DNA of 64,000 nucleotides from Rhizobacter sp964253025 (GTDB lineage: Bacteria; Pseudomonadota; Gammaproteobacteria; Burkholderiales; Burkholderiaceae_C). This document shows positions 32,067 through 41,382 of this stretch, in pieces. The position numbers were made by a program, and so were the translations under genes. Below the pieces are notes generated by a model that was given only the letters and a program-made list of their open reading frames with translations, was not told where the DNA came from and ran no database searches. The DNA is taken from positions 3,534,001 through 3,598,000 of the forward strand of contig NZ_CAXUQC020000001.1 in NCBI RefSeq assembly GCF_964253025.1, written 5' to 3'. The first letter of the stretch is position 1. Each line of letters begins with the position of its first letter.

Positions 32067-32714
32067 TCAGGGGGTCCAGCGGAGGAAGTTGCGGTACAGG
32101 GCCAGGCCATGTTCGGCACTCTTCTCCGGGTGGAACTGGGTCGCGAAAATGTTATCTCGCGCCAGCGCGCAGGTAAAGCGCACGCCGTACTCGGTTTCGC
32201 CTACGCTGTGCGCCGGATCGTCGGGATGGGCATAGAAGCTGTGGACGAAGTAGAAGAAGGCGCCGTCCGGCACCTCGCCCCAGACCGGGTGCGGACGAGC
32301 CTGGAAGACGCGGTTCCACCCCATCTGGGGCACCTTGTAGCGGCTGCCGTCGGCCTGCGTCCGGCCCTCCAGGCGAAAGCGGCGCACGTCACCCGGGATG
32401 AGCCCGAGCCCGTCGGTCGGGCCTTCCTCGCTGCGCGACAGCAGCATCTGCATGCCCACGCACACGCCCATCAGCGGCTTGTGGGCCGCAGCGTGAAGCA
32501 CGGCGGCCTCCATGCCGGATTCGCGCAGCTCCCGCATGCAATCCGGCATCGCACCCTGGCCGGGCAGCACCACCCGCTCGGCGGCCAGCACCTCTTCAGG
32601 GCGCGAGGTCACCACCACCTCCAGGCCGCTGCCCTCGGCGACGTGCATCACCGCCTGCGACACCGAGCGCAGGTTGCCCATGCCGTAGTCGACGACGGCG
32701 ACGGTGCGGCTCAC
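32067..32714 (-). CDS. hisH: Imidazole glycerol phosphate synthase, glutamine amidotransferase subunit
   Basis: This 215-residue class I glutaminase supplies ammonia to HisF. The nucleophile is in MGVCVGMQML, and the His/Glu pair is in ATQFHPEKSAEHG. The N-terminus TVAVVDYGMGNLRSV is typical. The GTG at 32714 overlaps the hisB stop (GTGA); the same frame is open further back only as an antisense shadow of hisB. Confidence 0.95.
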   Translation of the reverse strand: MSRTVAVVDYGMGNLRSVSQAVMHVAEGSGLEVVVTSRPEEVLAAERVVLPGQGAMPDCMRELRESGMEAAVLHAAAHKPLMGVCVGMQMLLSRSEEGPTDGLGLIPGDVRRFRLEGRTQADGSRYKVPQMGWNRVFQARPHPVWGEVPDGAFFYFVHSFYAHPDDPAHSVGETEYGVRFTCALARDNIFATQFHPEKSAEHGLALYRNFLRWTP

Positions 32715-33307
32715 AGCGACCCCTTCGTCGAAGGAATGATGTCGCCCATGCGCGGGTCGATCTCGAGCGCCATGCGGATGGCACGGGCGAACGCCTTGAA
32801 CACCGTCTCGCACTGGTGGTGGGCGTTGTCCCCGTGCAGGTTGTCGATGTGCAGGGTGACCAGGGCGTGGTTGGCGAAGCCCTGGAAGAACTCGAAGGCA
32901 AGCTGCGTATCGAACGCGCCGACCATGCCGCTCTTGAACGGCACGCGCATGTGCAGGCCCGGGCGGCCGGAGAAGTCGATCACCACCCGCGACAGGGCCT
33001 CGTCCAGCGGCACGTAGGCGTGCCCGTAGCGGCGCAGACCCTTCTTGTCGCCCACGGCCTTCGCCACCGCCTGGCCGAGGGTGATGCCGACGTCTTCCAC
33101 CGTGTGATGGCCGTCGATGTGCAGGTCGCCCTGGCATTCGATCTCGAGGTCGATCAGGCCGTGTCGGGCGATCTGGTCGAGCATGTGGTCGAAGAAGCCG
33201 ATCCCGGTGGACAGCTTGGCCGCGCCCGTGCCGTCCAGGTTGACGCGAACACGGATCTTGGTCTCGGCGGTATTGCGGGAGACGTCGGCAATGCGGGGGG
33301 CGTTCAT
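32711..33307 (-). CDS. hisB: Imidazoleglycerol-phosphate dehydratase
   Basis: This 198-residue monofunctional enzyme lacks the histidinol-phosphatase domain fused to it in enterobacteria. Metal-binding histidine motifs are seen: GFFDHMLDQIARHG, IDGHHTVEDVGI and the second half FANHALVTLHID ... GDNAHHQCETVFKA. It overlaps hisC by four bases (ATGA). A separate histidinol-phosphatase must be encoded elsewhere. Confidence 0.96.
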   Translation of the reverse strand: MNAPRIADVSRNTAETKIRVRVNLDGTGAAKLSTGIGFFDHMLDQIARHGLIDLEIECQGDLHIDGHHTVEDVGITLGQAVAKAVGDKKGLRRYGHAYVPLDEALSRVVIDFSGRPGLHMRVPFKSGMVGAFDTQLAFEFFQGFANHALVTLHIDNLHGDNAHHQCETVFKAFARAIRMALEIDPRMGDIIPSTKGSL

Positions 33308-34389
33308 TTCAAGCTCGCTTCGAGGGCTTCGATCATGAGGGTGTTCTCTTCCGGCGTGCCGACCGTGAGGCGCAGGCAGTTGGCCAGCAGCGGGTGCAGG
33401 CCGGAGACGTTCTTCACCAGCACGCGGCGTGCCTTGAGGGCCTGGAACAGCGCCGCGGCGTCGGGCACCCGCGCGAGCACCATGTTGGCCTCGCTCGGGA
33501 ACGGCCGGACGCCGGGCAGCCGTGTCAGGGCGTCCACCAGGCGCGCGCGCTCGCTTCGCAGGACCGTGGCCTGCCGGGCGAACTCGTCCGCATGCTCGAG
33601 GGCGAACAGCGCCGCCTCGGCATTGAGCACGCTCACGTTGTAGGGCGGGCGCACCTTGTTGACTTCGGCAATCAGCGCCGCACGACCGACCAAGTAGCCG
33701 ATGCGCACGCCGGCGAGGCCGAACTTGCTGAGGGTGCGCATGACCACCACGTGCGGGTGGCGCGCCATGCGCGCCATCCAGTCGCGTGCAGCGAAGGGCT
33801 GGTAGGCCTCGTCGATCACCACCAGGCCCGGCGCCGCCTGCACGATGCGCTCCATCACGGCGTCGTCGAACAGGTTCGCTGTGGGATTGTTCGGATAGGC
33901 GAGGTAGATGAGCGCGGGCTGGTGCTCCGCGATGGCGGCCAGCATCGCGCCTTCGTCCAGCTCGAAGTCGGCCGTGAGCGGCACGCCGACGAACTGCAGC
34001 CCCTGCAGCTTCGCCGACATGTCGTACATGACGAAGGCAGGCAGCGGCGCGAGCACCTTGGCGCCCGGCACGTCGCAGGCCATGCTCAGCATGGTGATGA
34101 TCTCGTCCGAGCCGTTGCCGAGCACGAGGTCGAAGCCGTCGGGCAGGTTGACGTGCCGCGCGAGGGCAGCGCGCAGGTCGTCGACGCGCGAGCCGGGATA
34201 GCGGTTCAGGGCCACTTCAGCCAGGCGTTCGCCGAGTTCGCGGCGCAGCGGCTCGGGCAGCCGGAAGGGGTTCTCCATGGCGTCGAGCTTGACCATGCCC
34301 GTGCTGGGCTGGATGGCGTAGCCGTGCATGGACTGCACATCCTGGCGAATGCAGCGGGCAATGCGGGCGTCGAGGGTCGATGCGGTCAT
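33304..34389 (-). CDS. hisC: Histidinol-phosphate aminotransferase
   Basis: This 361-residue fold-type I PLP enzyme has the PLP-lysine segment MRTLSKFGLAGVRIGYLVG, IYLAYPNNPTANL and VIDEAYQPFA. The N-terminus KLDAMENPFRLPEPLRREL is typical. It is separated by 12 bases from hisD and overlaps hisB. Confidence 0.96.
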   Translation of the reverse strand: MTASTLDARIARCIRQDVQSMHGYAIQPSTGMVKLDAMENPFRLPEPLRRELGERLAEVALNRYPGSRVDDLRAALARHVNLPDGFDLVLGNGSDEIITMLSMACDVPGAKVLAPLPAFVMYDMSAKLQGLQFVGVPLTADFELDEGAMLAAIAEHQPALIYLAYPNNPTANLFDDAVMERIVQAAPGLVVIDEAYQPFAARDWMARMARHPHVVVMRTLSKFGLAGVRIGYLVGRAALIAEVNKVRPPYNVSVLNAEAALFALEHADEFARQATVLRSERARLVDALTRLPGVRPFPSEANMVLARVPDAAALFQALKARRVLVKNVSGLHPLLANCLRLTVGTPEENTLMIEALEASLK

Positions 34390-34401
34390 GCGTCGCTCCG
34401 A

Positions 34402-35715
34402 TCAGGACTTGAGCCGCATCTCGGCGGCACGGGCGTGGGCCTGCAGGCCTTCGCTGTAGGCAAGCTCGGCGGCGATCGTGCCCAGCACCTGGGCGCCGGC
34501 CTCGCTGACCTCGATCAGGCTGCTGCGCTTCTGGAAATCGTAGACACCGAGCGGTGAGGAGAAGCGCGCGGTACCGGAAGTGGGCAGCACGTGGTTCGGG
34601 CCGGCGCAGTAGTCACCCAGGCTTTCGCTCGTGAAGGCGCCGAGGAAGATGGCCCCGGCGTGGCGGAGCAGCGGCTCCCAGCGGTGCGGATCGTTCGAGC
34701 TCACTTCCAGGTGCTCCGGCGCGATGCGGTTGCTGATCTCGCAGGCCTCTTCCATGCTGCGAGTGAGGATGAGCGCGCCACGGCCTTCGAGCGAGGCGCG
34801 GATGGTGTCGCGCCGTGGCATGTCGGGCAGCAGCCGGTCGATGGCTTCCTTCACCCGGGCGATGTAGGCGGCATCCGGGCACAGCAGGATGCTCTGCGCG
34901 AGTTCGTCGTGCTCGGCCTGGCTGAACAGGTCCATCGCCACCCAGTCGGGCGGCGTGCTGCCGTCGGCCAGCACCAGGATCTCGCTCGGCCCGGCAATCA
35001 TGTCGATGCCGACCTTGCCGAACACCCGGCGCTTGGCGCTGGCCACGTAGGCGTTGCCCGGGCCGGTGATCTTGTCGACGGCCGGCACGGTGGCCGTGCC
35101 ATAGGCCAGCGCGGCCACGGCCTGGGCGCCGCCGAGGGTGAACGCACGGTCGACGCCGGCCACCGCGGCCGCGGCCAGCACCATCGCGTTGCGCTCGCCG
35201 CCCGGCGTGGGCACCACCATGATGATCTCGCCCACACCGGCCACCTTGGCCGGCACGGCGCTCATCAGCACACTGGAGGGGTACTGCGCCTTGCCGCCGG
35301 GCACGTAGATGCCCACGCGGTCGAGCGGCGTGACCTTCTGTCCCAGCAGGGTGCCGTCCGCATCGCGGTAGCTCCAGGAACGACCGGCCACGTCGAGCTG
35401 GCGCTGGTGGTAGTCGCGCACCCGCTCGGCCGCCGCCTCCAGCGCCCGGCGCCGCACGGGCGAAAGGCTCTCGAGTGCGGCCTGCAGTTCGCTGCGGGGA
35501 ATCTCTAATTCGGAGACGGCGCTGGCCTTCAGGCCGTCGAAGCGCTCGGTGTACTCGAGCACCGCCGCGTCACCGCGCGCGCGCACGTCGGCGATGATCT
35601 CGCCCACCCGCTGCTCGATCGCATGATCCGTCGCCTCCGACCAATGCAGCACCTGCTGGAAGGCGGCATCGAAGTTGGCGTCGTGAGTGGCGAGCTGGCG
35701 GATCTGGACGGTCAT
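34402..35715 (-). CDS. hisD: Histidinol dehydrogenase
   Basis: This 437-residue zinc enzyme oxidises histidinol to histidine in two NAD-dependent steps. Motifs: VGIYVPGGKAQYPSSVLM, GGAQAVAALAYGT, IDMIAGPSEILVLAD and HVLPTSGTARFSSPLGV. ATG 35715 (MTVQIRQLATHD) lies 4 bases after the hisG stop; a start at 35739 would overlap hisG and add eight residues. Confidence 0.96.
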   Translation of the reverse strand: MTVQIRQLATHDANFDAAFQQVLHWSEATDHAIEQRVGEIIADVRARGDAAVLEYTERFDGLKASAVSELEIPRSELQAALESLSPVRRRALEAAAERVRDYHQRQLDVAGRSWSYRDADGTLLGQKVTPLDRVGIYVPGGKAQYPSSVLMSAVPAKVAGVGEIIMVVPTPGGERNAMVLAAAAVAGVDRAFTLGGAQAVAALAYGTATVPAVDKITGPGNAYVASAKRRVFGKVGIDMIAGPSEILVLADGSTPPDWVAMDLFSQAEHDELAQSILLCPDAAYIARVKEAIDRLLPDMPRRDTIRASLEGRGALILTRSMEEACEISNRIAPEHLEVSSNDPHRWEPLLRHAGAIFLGAFTSESLGDYCAGPNHVLPTSGTARFSSPLGVYDFQKRSSLIEVSEAGAQVLGTIAAELAYSEGLQAHARAAEMRLKS

Positions 35716-35719
35716 GGTG

Positions 35720-36361
35720 TCACACGATGGCTGACGCAAACGCGTCGATGAGTTCGCGAAGGGGTTCGCGCTTGAGCTTGAGCGCGGCCTGGTTCACCAC
35801 CAGGCGCGACGAGATCTTCATGATTTCCTCCACCTCGACGAGGTGGTTGGCCTTGAGGGTGCTGCCGGTGGAGACGAGGTCGACGATGGCGTCGGCCAGC
35901 CCCGTGAGCGGCGCAAGCTCCATCGAGCCGTAGAGCTTGATCAGGTCGACGTGCACGCCCTTGTTGGCAAAGTGCTCGCGCGCACAGTTCGTGTACTTGG
36001 TGGCGACGGCGATGCGCGAGCCCTGGCGCACGGCGGCCGCGTAGTCGAAGTCGTCGCGCACGGCCACGCTCAGGCGGCACTTGGCGATGTTGAGGTCGAG
36101 CGGCTGGTACAGGCCCTGGCCGCCGTGTTCGAGCAGGATGTCCTTGCCGGCCACGCCGGCGTCGGCGCCGCCGTACTGCACGTAGGTGGGCACGTCGGTG
36201 GCACGCACCAGCACCACCCGCACATCGGGCCGCGTGGTCGCGAGGATGAGCTTGCGCGACTTCTCGGGGTCTTCGGTGACCTCGATGCCGGCCGCCTTCA
36301 GCAGCGGCAGGGTCTCGTCGAAGATGCGTCCCTTGGACAAGGCGAGAGTGATCATCGTCAT
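35720..36361 (-). CDS. hisG: ATP phosphoribosyltransferase, short form
   Basis: This 213-residue protein is the catalytic subunit of the first step of histidine synthesis. It is the short HisGS type without the C-terminal regulatory domain, which normally needs HisZ. Motifs: LALSKGRIFDETLPLL, VQYGGADAGVAGKDILLE and the PRPP loop DLVSTGSTLKANHL. The ATG at 36361 overlaps the murA stop (ATGA). No hisZ lies in this window; in relatives it is commonly near purA. Confidence 0.95.
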   Translation of the reverse strand: MTMITLALSKGRIFDETLPLLKAAGIEVTEDPEKSRKLILATTRPDVRVVLVRATDVPTYVQYGGADAGVAGKDILLEHGGQGLYQPLDLNIAKCRLSVAVRDDFDYAAAVRQGSRIAVATKYTNCAREHFANKGVHVDLIKLYGSMELAPLTGLADAIVDLVSTGSTLKANHLVEVEEIMKISSRLVVNQAALKLKREPLRELIDAFASAIV

Positions 36362-37617
36362 TTGATCCGTTCGATGTCGGCGCCGATGCCGCGCAGCTTG
36401 GCTTCCATCCGGTCGTAGCCGCGGTCGAGGTGGTAGATGCGGTCGACGACGGTCTCGCCGTCGGCCACCAGGCCGGCGATCACGAGGCTGGCGGAAGCGC
36501 GCAGGTCGGTGGCCATCACGGTCGCACCCGACAGGCTCGGCACGCCACGGATCGTGGCCGTGTGCCCGTGCACGTCGATCTGGGCGCCCAGGCGCACGAG
36601 TTCGTTGACGTGCATGAACCGGTTCTCGAAGATGGTCTCGGTGACCACCGACGGGCCGTCGGCGATGCAGTTGAGCGCCATGAACTGCGCCTGCATGTCG
36701 GTCGGGAAGGCGGGGTACTCGCTGGTCGAGAAGTTGACCGCGCGCGGGCGCCCGCTGCTGCGCACGCGGATGCCACCCTCGACGGCCTCCACCGTGACGC
36801 CGGCCTCGCGGAGCTTGTCGATCACGGCGCCCAAGTGCTCGGCGCGCGCATGGCGCAGCACCACGTCGCCGCCGGTGGCGGCCACGGCACACAGGAAGGT
36901 GCCGGCCTCGATGCGGTCGGGCACGGTGCGGTGGGTCGTGCCGTGCAGGCGTTCGACACCCTGGATGCGGATCTGCCGCGTGCCATGGCCTTCGATGCGT
37001 GCGCCCATGGCGATGAGCATCTCGGCGAGGTCGGGGATCTCGGGTTCCTGGGCAGCGTTCTCGAGCACCGTCTCGCCCTCGGCCAGGGTGGCAGCCATCA
37101 GCAGGTTCTCGGTGCCGGTGACAGTGACCATGTCGGTCGTGATGCGGGCGCCCTTCAGGCGCCGGGCCTTGGCGAGGATGTAGCCGTGCTCGACGGTGAT
37201 CTCGGCGCCCATCGCCTGCAGGCCCTTGATGTGCTGGTCCACCGGACGCGAGCCGATGGCGCACCCGCCGGGCAGTGACACGCGTGCCTCGCCGAAGCGA
37301 GCCAGCAGCGGGCCCAGCACCAGGATGGAGGCCCGCATGGTCTTGACCAGCTCGTAAGGGGCCTCGCGGGCCGTGACCGGCTCGGCCGTGAGCGAGACGA
37401 CGTCCGGCGTCGCGTCGTCGCGTTCGACCTTCACGCCCATGTTGCGCAGCAGCTTCAGCGCCGTGCCGACGTCCTGGAGCACGGGCACGTTCTGCAGGGT
37501 GACGGTGTCAGCGGTCAGCAGCGCGGCGCACAGCTCGGGCAACGCAGCGTTCTTGGCCCCCGAGATGGCGACGTCGCCCGACAGGGTGCGGCCGCCGCGG
37601 ATGAGGAGTTTGTCCAT
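36358..37617 (-). CDS. murA: UDP-N-acetylglucosamine 1-carboxyvinyltransferase
   Basis: This 419-residue enzyme transfers enolpyruvate from PEP to UDP-GlcNAc, the first committed step of peptidoglycan synthesis. Starts MDKLLIRGGRTLSGDVAISGAKNAALPEL; the catalytic loop is ARVSLPGGCAIGSRPVD with the fosfomycin-reactive cysteine present. FPTDMQAQFMAL and the C-terminal RGYDRMEAKL are also typical. It is translationally coupled to hisG, a linkage common in betaproteobacteria. Confidence 0.97.
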   Translation of the reverse strand: MDKLLIRGGRTLSGDVAISGAKNAALPELCAALLTADTVTLQNVPVLQDVGTALKLLRNMGVKVERDDATPDVVSLTAEPVTAREAPYELVKTMRASILVLGPLLARFGEARVSLPGGCAIGSRPVDQHIKGLQAMGAEITVEHGYILAKARRLKGARITTDMVTVTGTENLLMAATLAEGETVLENAAQEPEIPDLAEMLIAMGARIEGHGTRQIRIQGVERLHGTTHRTVPDRIEAGTFLCAVAATGGDVVLRHARAEHLGAVIDKLREAGVTVEAVEGGIRVRSSGRPRAVNFSTSEYPAFPTDMQAQFMALNCIADGPSVVTETIFENRFMHVNELVRLGAQIDVHGHTATIRGVPSLSGATVMATDLRASASLVIAGLVADGETVVDRIYHLDRGYDRMEAKLRGIGADIERIK

Positions 37618-37700
37618 GGGTTTCGGGGGCCCAGGCTCACACGACCATCAAGCCCGCCGAGGTGCAGGCCTGCTGGCCGCAGGGGAACCTGCGGCCGTGT

Positions 37701-37970
37701 TCAGTGGTGGTGGTTGGAGGCCGACGGGGCCGAAGCAGCCCATTCGGCGGGGGTGAGCGTCTTCATGGACAGGGCGTGGATTTGCTCGCGCATTCTATCG
37801 CCCAGCGCCTGGAAGACCCGCTGGTGGCGCGCCACGCGGTTCGCGCCCTCGAACTCGACCGACACGATGGTGGCGAAGAAATGGCGGCCATCGCCCTCGA
37901 CCTGGAGGTGCTCGCAGTTAAGCCCTTGCGCGATGTAGCGCTCGACTTCGGCGGGGGTGGGATCGGCCAT
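37701..37970 (-). CDS. BolA/IbaG family protein
   Basis: This 89-residue protein has the BolA core: VEGDGRHFFATIVSVEFEGANRVARHQRVFQALGDRM, including the conserved RHQxV histidine. BolA/IbaG proteins pair with monothiol glutaredoxins to handle Fe-S clusters, and IbaG sits next to murA in enterobacteria too. A histidine tail (SNHHH) closes the protein. It lies 83 bases upstream of murA. Confidence 0.92.
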   Translation of the reverse strand: MADPTPAEVERYIAQGLNCEHLQVEGDGRHFFATIVSVEFEGANRVARHQRVFQALGDRMREQIHALSMKTLTPAEWAASAPSASNHHH

Positions 37971-38016
37971 GGGAGAGATTATCGCCGATGCCGACGCGTT
38001 CGGGCGCGCGGTGACA

Positions 38017-38790
38017 TCAATGCCGGATCTTGTAGCCGATGCGCAGCAGGTGCAGGCACAGTCCGCAGACCAGCACCAGGCTCGTGCCGGCGATGAGCAG
38101 GCTGGTCCAGGGCGACACGTCGCTCGCGCCGAAGAAGCCGCGCCGGAAGCCGTCGATCATGTAGAAGAACGGGTTGAGGTGGCTCACCTCGTACCAGAAC
38201 GGCGGGAGCGACTTGACCGAATAGAACACGCCCGACAGGAAGGTCATGGGCATGATGATGAAGTTCTGGAAGGCGGCGATCTGGTCGAACTTCTCCGCCC
38301 ACAGCCCGGCGAGCAAGCCGAGCGCACCCATCATCGCCGCGCCCATCACGGCAAAGAGCAGCACCCACAGCGGCTGCGCCAGGGACAGCGGCGCGAACCA
38401 CATGGTCACCAGCAACACGCCGCAACCGACGACGACGCCCCGCGCCACGGAGGCGCCGACGTAGGCGAGAAACCAGGCCCAGTGCGACAGCGGCGACACC
38501 AGCAGGAAGACGAGGTTGCCCGTGATCTTGCTCTGGATGAGCGAACTGCTGCTGTTGGCAAAGGCGTTCTGCAGCACGCTCATCATCACGAGACCCGGGA
38601 TGAGAAAGCTCGTGTAGCCCACGCCGTCGTAGACCGTGACGTGGTCGCCGATGGCATGGCCGAAGATCAGCAGGTACAGCACGGCGGTGAGTACCGGCGC
38701 GGCCACGGTCTGGAAGGACACCTTCCAGAAGCGCAGCATCTCCTTGTACAGCAGCGTGCGGGTGCCCGCGAGCAGGCCGGGGGTGCTCAT
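38017..38790 (-). CDS. ABC-2 type transporter permease
   Basis: This 257-residue inner-membrane protein has six hydrophobic segments (for example VAAPVLTAVLYLLIFGHAI, ARGVVVGCGVLLVTMWF, LWVLLFAVMGAAMMGALGLL, LLIAGTSLVLVCGLCLHLL). It resembles YadH-type permeases. The ATG overlaps the stop of the ATPase gene (ATGA), so the two are one exporter. The substrate is unknown. Confidence 0.9.
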   Translation of the reverse strand: MSTPGLLAGTRTLLYKEMLRFWKVSFQTVAAPVLTAVLYLLIFGHAIGDHVTVYDGVGYTSFLIPGLVMMSVLQNAFANSSSSLIQSKITGNLVFLLVSPLSHWAWFLAYVGASVARGVVVGCGVLLVTMWFAPLSLAQPLWVLLFAVMGAAMMGALGLLAGLWAEKFDQIAAFQNFIIMPMTFLSGVFYSVKSLPPFWYEVSHLNPFFYMIDGFRRGFFGASDVSPWTSLLIAGTSLVLVCGLCLHLLRIGYKIRH

Positions 38791-39704
38791 GACGCGGCTC
38801 CTGGTTCGGATTGCATGATCTCGAGGAAGACGTCTTCCAGGTCGGCCCGACCGATCTCCAGGTCTTCGGGCTGCAGGCCCGACGTGCGCAAGATGGTCAG
38901 CACCCGTTCGACCTCCGCGGCGTCGTGGGCCTTGAGCTGCACGATGCGGCCGGTGACGCGCGCATGGTCCGCGAGCGATGCGGGCAGCGGCGCGTCGAGC
39001 TTGAAACGCAGCATGGTGCTGGCGGTACCGGCCAGCAGGGCCGAGGTGCGGTCGAGCGCCACCACCCTGCCCTGCTTGAGCATGGCGATGCGGCCGCAGA
39101 GCGCTTCAGCCTCCTCCAGGTAATGGGTGGTGAGCAGCACGGTGTGGCCCTGCTTGTTGAGGCGGGCGACGAACTGCCACAAGGTCTGGCGCAGTTCGAC
39201 GTCGACACCCGCCGTCGGCTCGTCGAGCACGATGACGGGCGGGCGGTGCACCAGCGCTTGCGCGACCAGCACCCGACGCTTCATCCCGCCAGACAGCTGC
39301 CGCATGTTGGCATCGGCCTTGTCGGCGAGGCCGAGGCCGGCCAGCAGTTCGTCGATCCAGGCGCCGTTGTTGCGCACGCCGAAGTAGCCGCTCTGGATCA
39401 CCAGCGTCTCGCGCACCGTGAAGAACGGGTCGAAGACCAGCTCCTGCGGCACGATCCCCAGGCTGCGACGGGCGGCGGCGTAGTCGGCGACGACATCGTG
39501 CCCCTGCACCACCACGTGGCCACCGGACGCGGCGGTCAGGCCGGCAAGGACGCTGATGAGGGTGGTCTTGCCCGCCCCGTTCGGCCCCAGCAGGCCGAAG
39601 AACTCGCCAGGCTCGATGTCGAACGTCACGCCATCGAGGGCCCGGACCTGGCGTCCGGCGGAAGCGTACGTCTTGCTGACGTTCTGAAAGGAGATGGCAG
39701 GCAT
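38787..39704 (-). CDS. ABC transporter ATP-binding protein
   Basis: This 305-residue protein has Walker A GPNGAGKT, signature LSGGMKRR, Walker B VIVLDEPTAGVD and the switch histidine TTHYLEEAEAL. It resembles YadG. The C-terminal 90 residues form the usual accessory domain of DrrA-like ATPases. ATG 39704 gives MPAISFQNVSKTY. It is the first gene of the minus-strand run leading to murA and the his genes and is divergent from a TetR regulator 108 bases away. Confidence 0.93.
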   Translation of the reverse strand: MPAISFQNVSKTYASAGRQVRALDGVTFDIEPGEFFGLLGPNGAGKTTLISVLAGLTAASGGHVVVQGHDVVADYAAARRSLGIVPQELVFDPFFTVRETLVIQSGYFGVRNNGAWIDELLAGLGLADKADANMRQLSGGMKRRVLVAQALVHRPPVIVLDEPTAGVDVELRQTLWQFVARLNKQGHTVLLTTHYLEEAEALCGRIAMLKQGRVVALDRTSALLAGTASTMLRFKLDAPLPASLADHARVTGRIVQLKAHDAAEVERVLTILRTSGLQPEDLEIGRADLEDVFLEIMQSEPGAAS

Positions 39705-39812
39705 GGAGCGCCGGATTGTAGGGAGTCTGCCGTGGGCGTGCCCGGCTGCGGGCTTACGCCAGGGCCGAGTCGACCCGGTCGCTGCTAGATTCGTTCCAAC
39801 GCCCCTGCCGCC

Positions 39813-40487
39813 ATGCCAGCTCCCCCCAAGAAACCCCGCCGCACGGCCGAACGCATCCTCGAGGTGGCGCTGGAGCAGTTCAACCGCTTCGGCGAGCCGA
39901 ACGTCTCGACCACCGCCCTGGCCGGGGAACTGAACATCAGTCCGGGCAACCTGTACTACCACTACCCGGCCAAGGAAGTGCTGGTGAATGCGCTCTTCGA
40001 GCGCTATGCCGCCGAGCTCGATCGTCTGCTCGATGCCGCCGACGGGGTCCATCACGTGGAGGACGCCTGGCTGTTCTTCCACGTGCTGTTCGAACGCCTC
40101 TGGGAATACCGGTTCCTGTACCGCGACCTGAACGACCTGCTCTCGAAGAACCGCCTCATCGAGCTGCGCTTCCAGCAACTGCTGGACCACAAGACACGGG
40201 CCGTGCGCCAGGTGCTGGACGGGCTCACCGCAACCGCCCCCGGCCACCCGCGCGCGCAGGACCTCGCCCCCGTGGCCACCGCGATGGTCATCGTGCTCAC
40301 GTACTGGCTGAGCTACGAGTACGTGCGCGACCCGCGGCGCGCGCTGGAGCCGGAAGCCGCCGGTGCCGCGTTGCTGCGCGGCGCCTTCCATGTGCTGAGC
40401 CTGGTGATGCCGTACCTGGCCCCCGACGATCGGTTGCACCTGCTGGCGCTCGCCGGCCGTTACCATTCACCTCCGCCGCCCCCCTGA
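39813..40487 (+). CDS. TetR family transcriptional regulator
   Basis: This 224-residue regulator has an N-terminal helix-turn-helix (AERILEVALEQFNRFGEPNVSTTALAGELNISPGNLYYHYPAKEVL). The ligand-binding half is helical and aromatic (AWLFFHVLFERLWEYRFLYRDL). It faces the ABC exporter genes across 108 bases, so it may control them; no obvious inverted operator was found there. The short TPR gene follows after 15 bases. Confidence 0.92.
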   Translation: MPAPPKKPRRTAERILEVALEQFNRFGEPNVSTTALAGELNISPGNLYYHYPAKEVLVNALFERYAAELDRLLDAADGVHHVEDAWLFFHVLFERLWEYRFLYRDLNDLLSKNRLIELRFQQLLDHKTRAVRQVLDGLTATAPGHPRAQDLAPVATAMVIVLTYWLSYEYVRDPRRALEPEAAGAALLRGAFHVLSLVMPYLAPDDRLHLLALAGRYHSPPPPP

Positions 40488-40502
40488 GCGAAGGAGACTG
40501 AC

Positions 40503-41288
40503 ATGGGCCCGTGGACCCGGTTTCCCTACGACACGCAAGACTACCGCTACGACACCGCCGCGCTTCGTCGCGCGTGGGAGCGGCTGCATGTGGGCGATGC
40601 GGAACCGTGGCCCGAGGACGAGACGGTGCAGACCGCGTGGTGCGCCTATCACGCAGGCGACTATCAGCAGGCCGTCGCGCTGGGCCTGGCGGCGGATGCC
40701 GCCTCCGCTGCAGGGGGCCTGACGGTGGCCAGCAAGGCGCAGCTCATGCAGGCCCACTACCTGGAACGCAGCGAGACGCAGCGCTTCGCTCTGTTCCTGG
40801 ACGCCGCGGCGCGAGCCGAGGCGCTGGCCGAGCAGGAGCCCGGCAATGCCAACGCCCACTACCTCCTGGCCTATGCGCTGGGCCGGTACGGGCAGGGCAT
40901 CAGCGTGGCGCGCGCGCTCCAGCAGGGCCTCGGGGAGCGGGTCAAGGGCGCACTCGAGACGACCATTCGCCTCGAACCCCGCCATGCCGACGCCCACACG
41001 GCGCTGGGCGCCTTCCATGCAGAGGTCATCGACACGCTGGGCGCATTGCTCGGCCGCACGCAAGGCGCCAGCAAGGACGCCGGCATCTCGATGTTCCGGA
41101 CGGCCCTGCGCCTCAACCCCGGCTCGGCCATCACCCGTGTCGAGTACGCCAACGGACTCGTCATGCTGGAGGGCGAGACGCGCCTGCGCGACGCAGAGAA
41201 GCTTTACGCGGAGGCGGCACAATGCACGCCGCTCGACGCCACGGAGCGCCTGCACATCGAAGTCGCTCGCGCAGAACTGGCACTCTGA
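40503..41288 (+). CDS. Tetratricopeptide-type hypothetical protein
   Basis: This 261-residue protein has a good ribosome-binding site (GAAGGAG) before ATG 40503. It has TPR-like helix pairs (ETVQTAWCAYHAGDYQQAVAL, GNANAHYLLAYALGRYGQGI, RHADAHTALGAFHAEVIDTLG, GSAITRVEYANGLVML). No signal peptide is present. It is probably co-transcribed with the TetR gene. Function unknown. Confidence 0.82.
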   Translation: MGPWTRFPYDTQDYRYDTAALRRAWERLHVGDAEPWPEDETVQTAWCAYHAGDYQQAVALGLAADAASAAGGLTVASKAQLMQAHYLERSETQRFALFLDAAARAEALAEQEPGNANAHYLLAYALGRYGQGISVARALQQGLGERVKGALETTIRLEPRHADAHTALGAFHAEVIDTLGALLGRTQGASKDAGISMFRTALRLNPGSAITRVEYANGLVMLEGETRLRDAEKLYAEAAQCTPLDATERLHIEVARAELAL

Positions 41289-41382
41289 CCGCTCGCTACG
41301 TAGTTTCCGGCATGTGACATGCCGACCGCCCTCGTAGCATCAACTTTCCAAATCCCTCTCTGCAGTTACCAAGGATTTCCAC

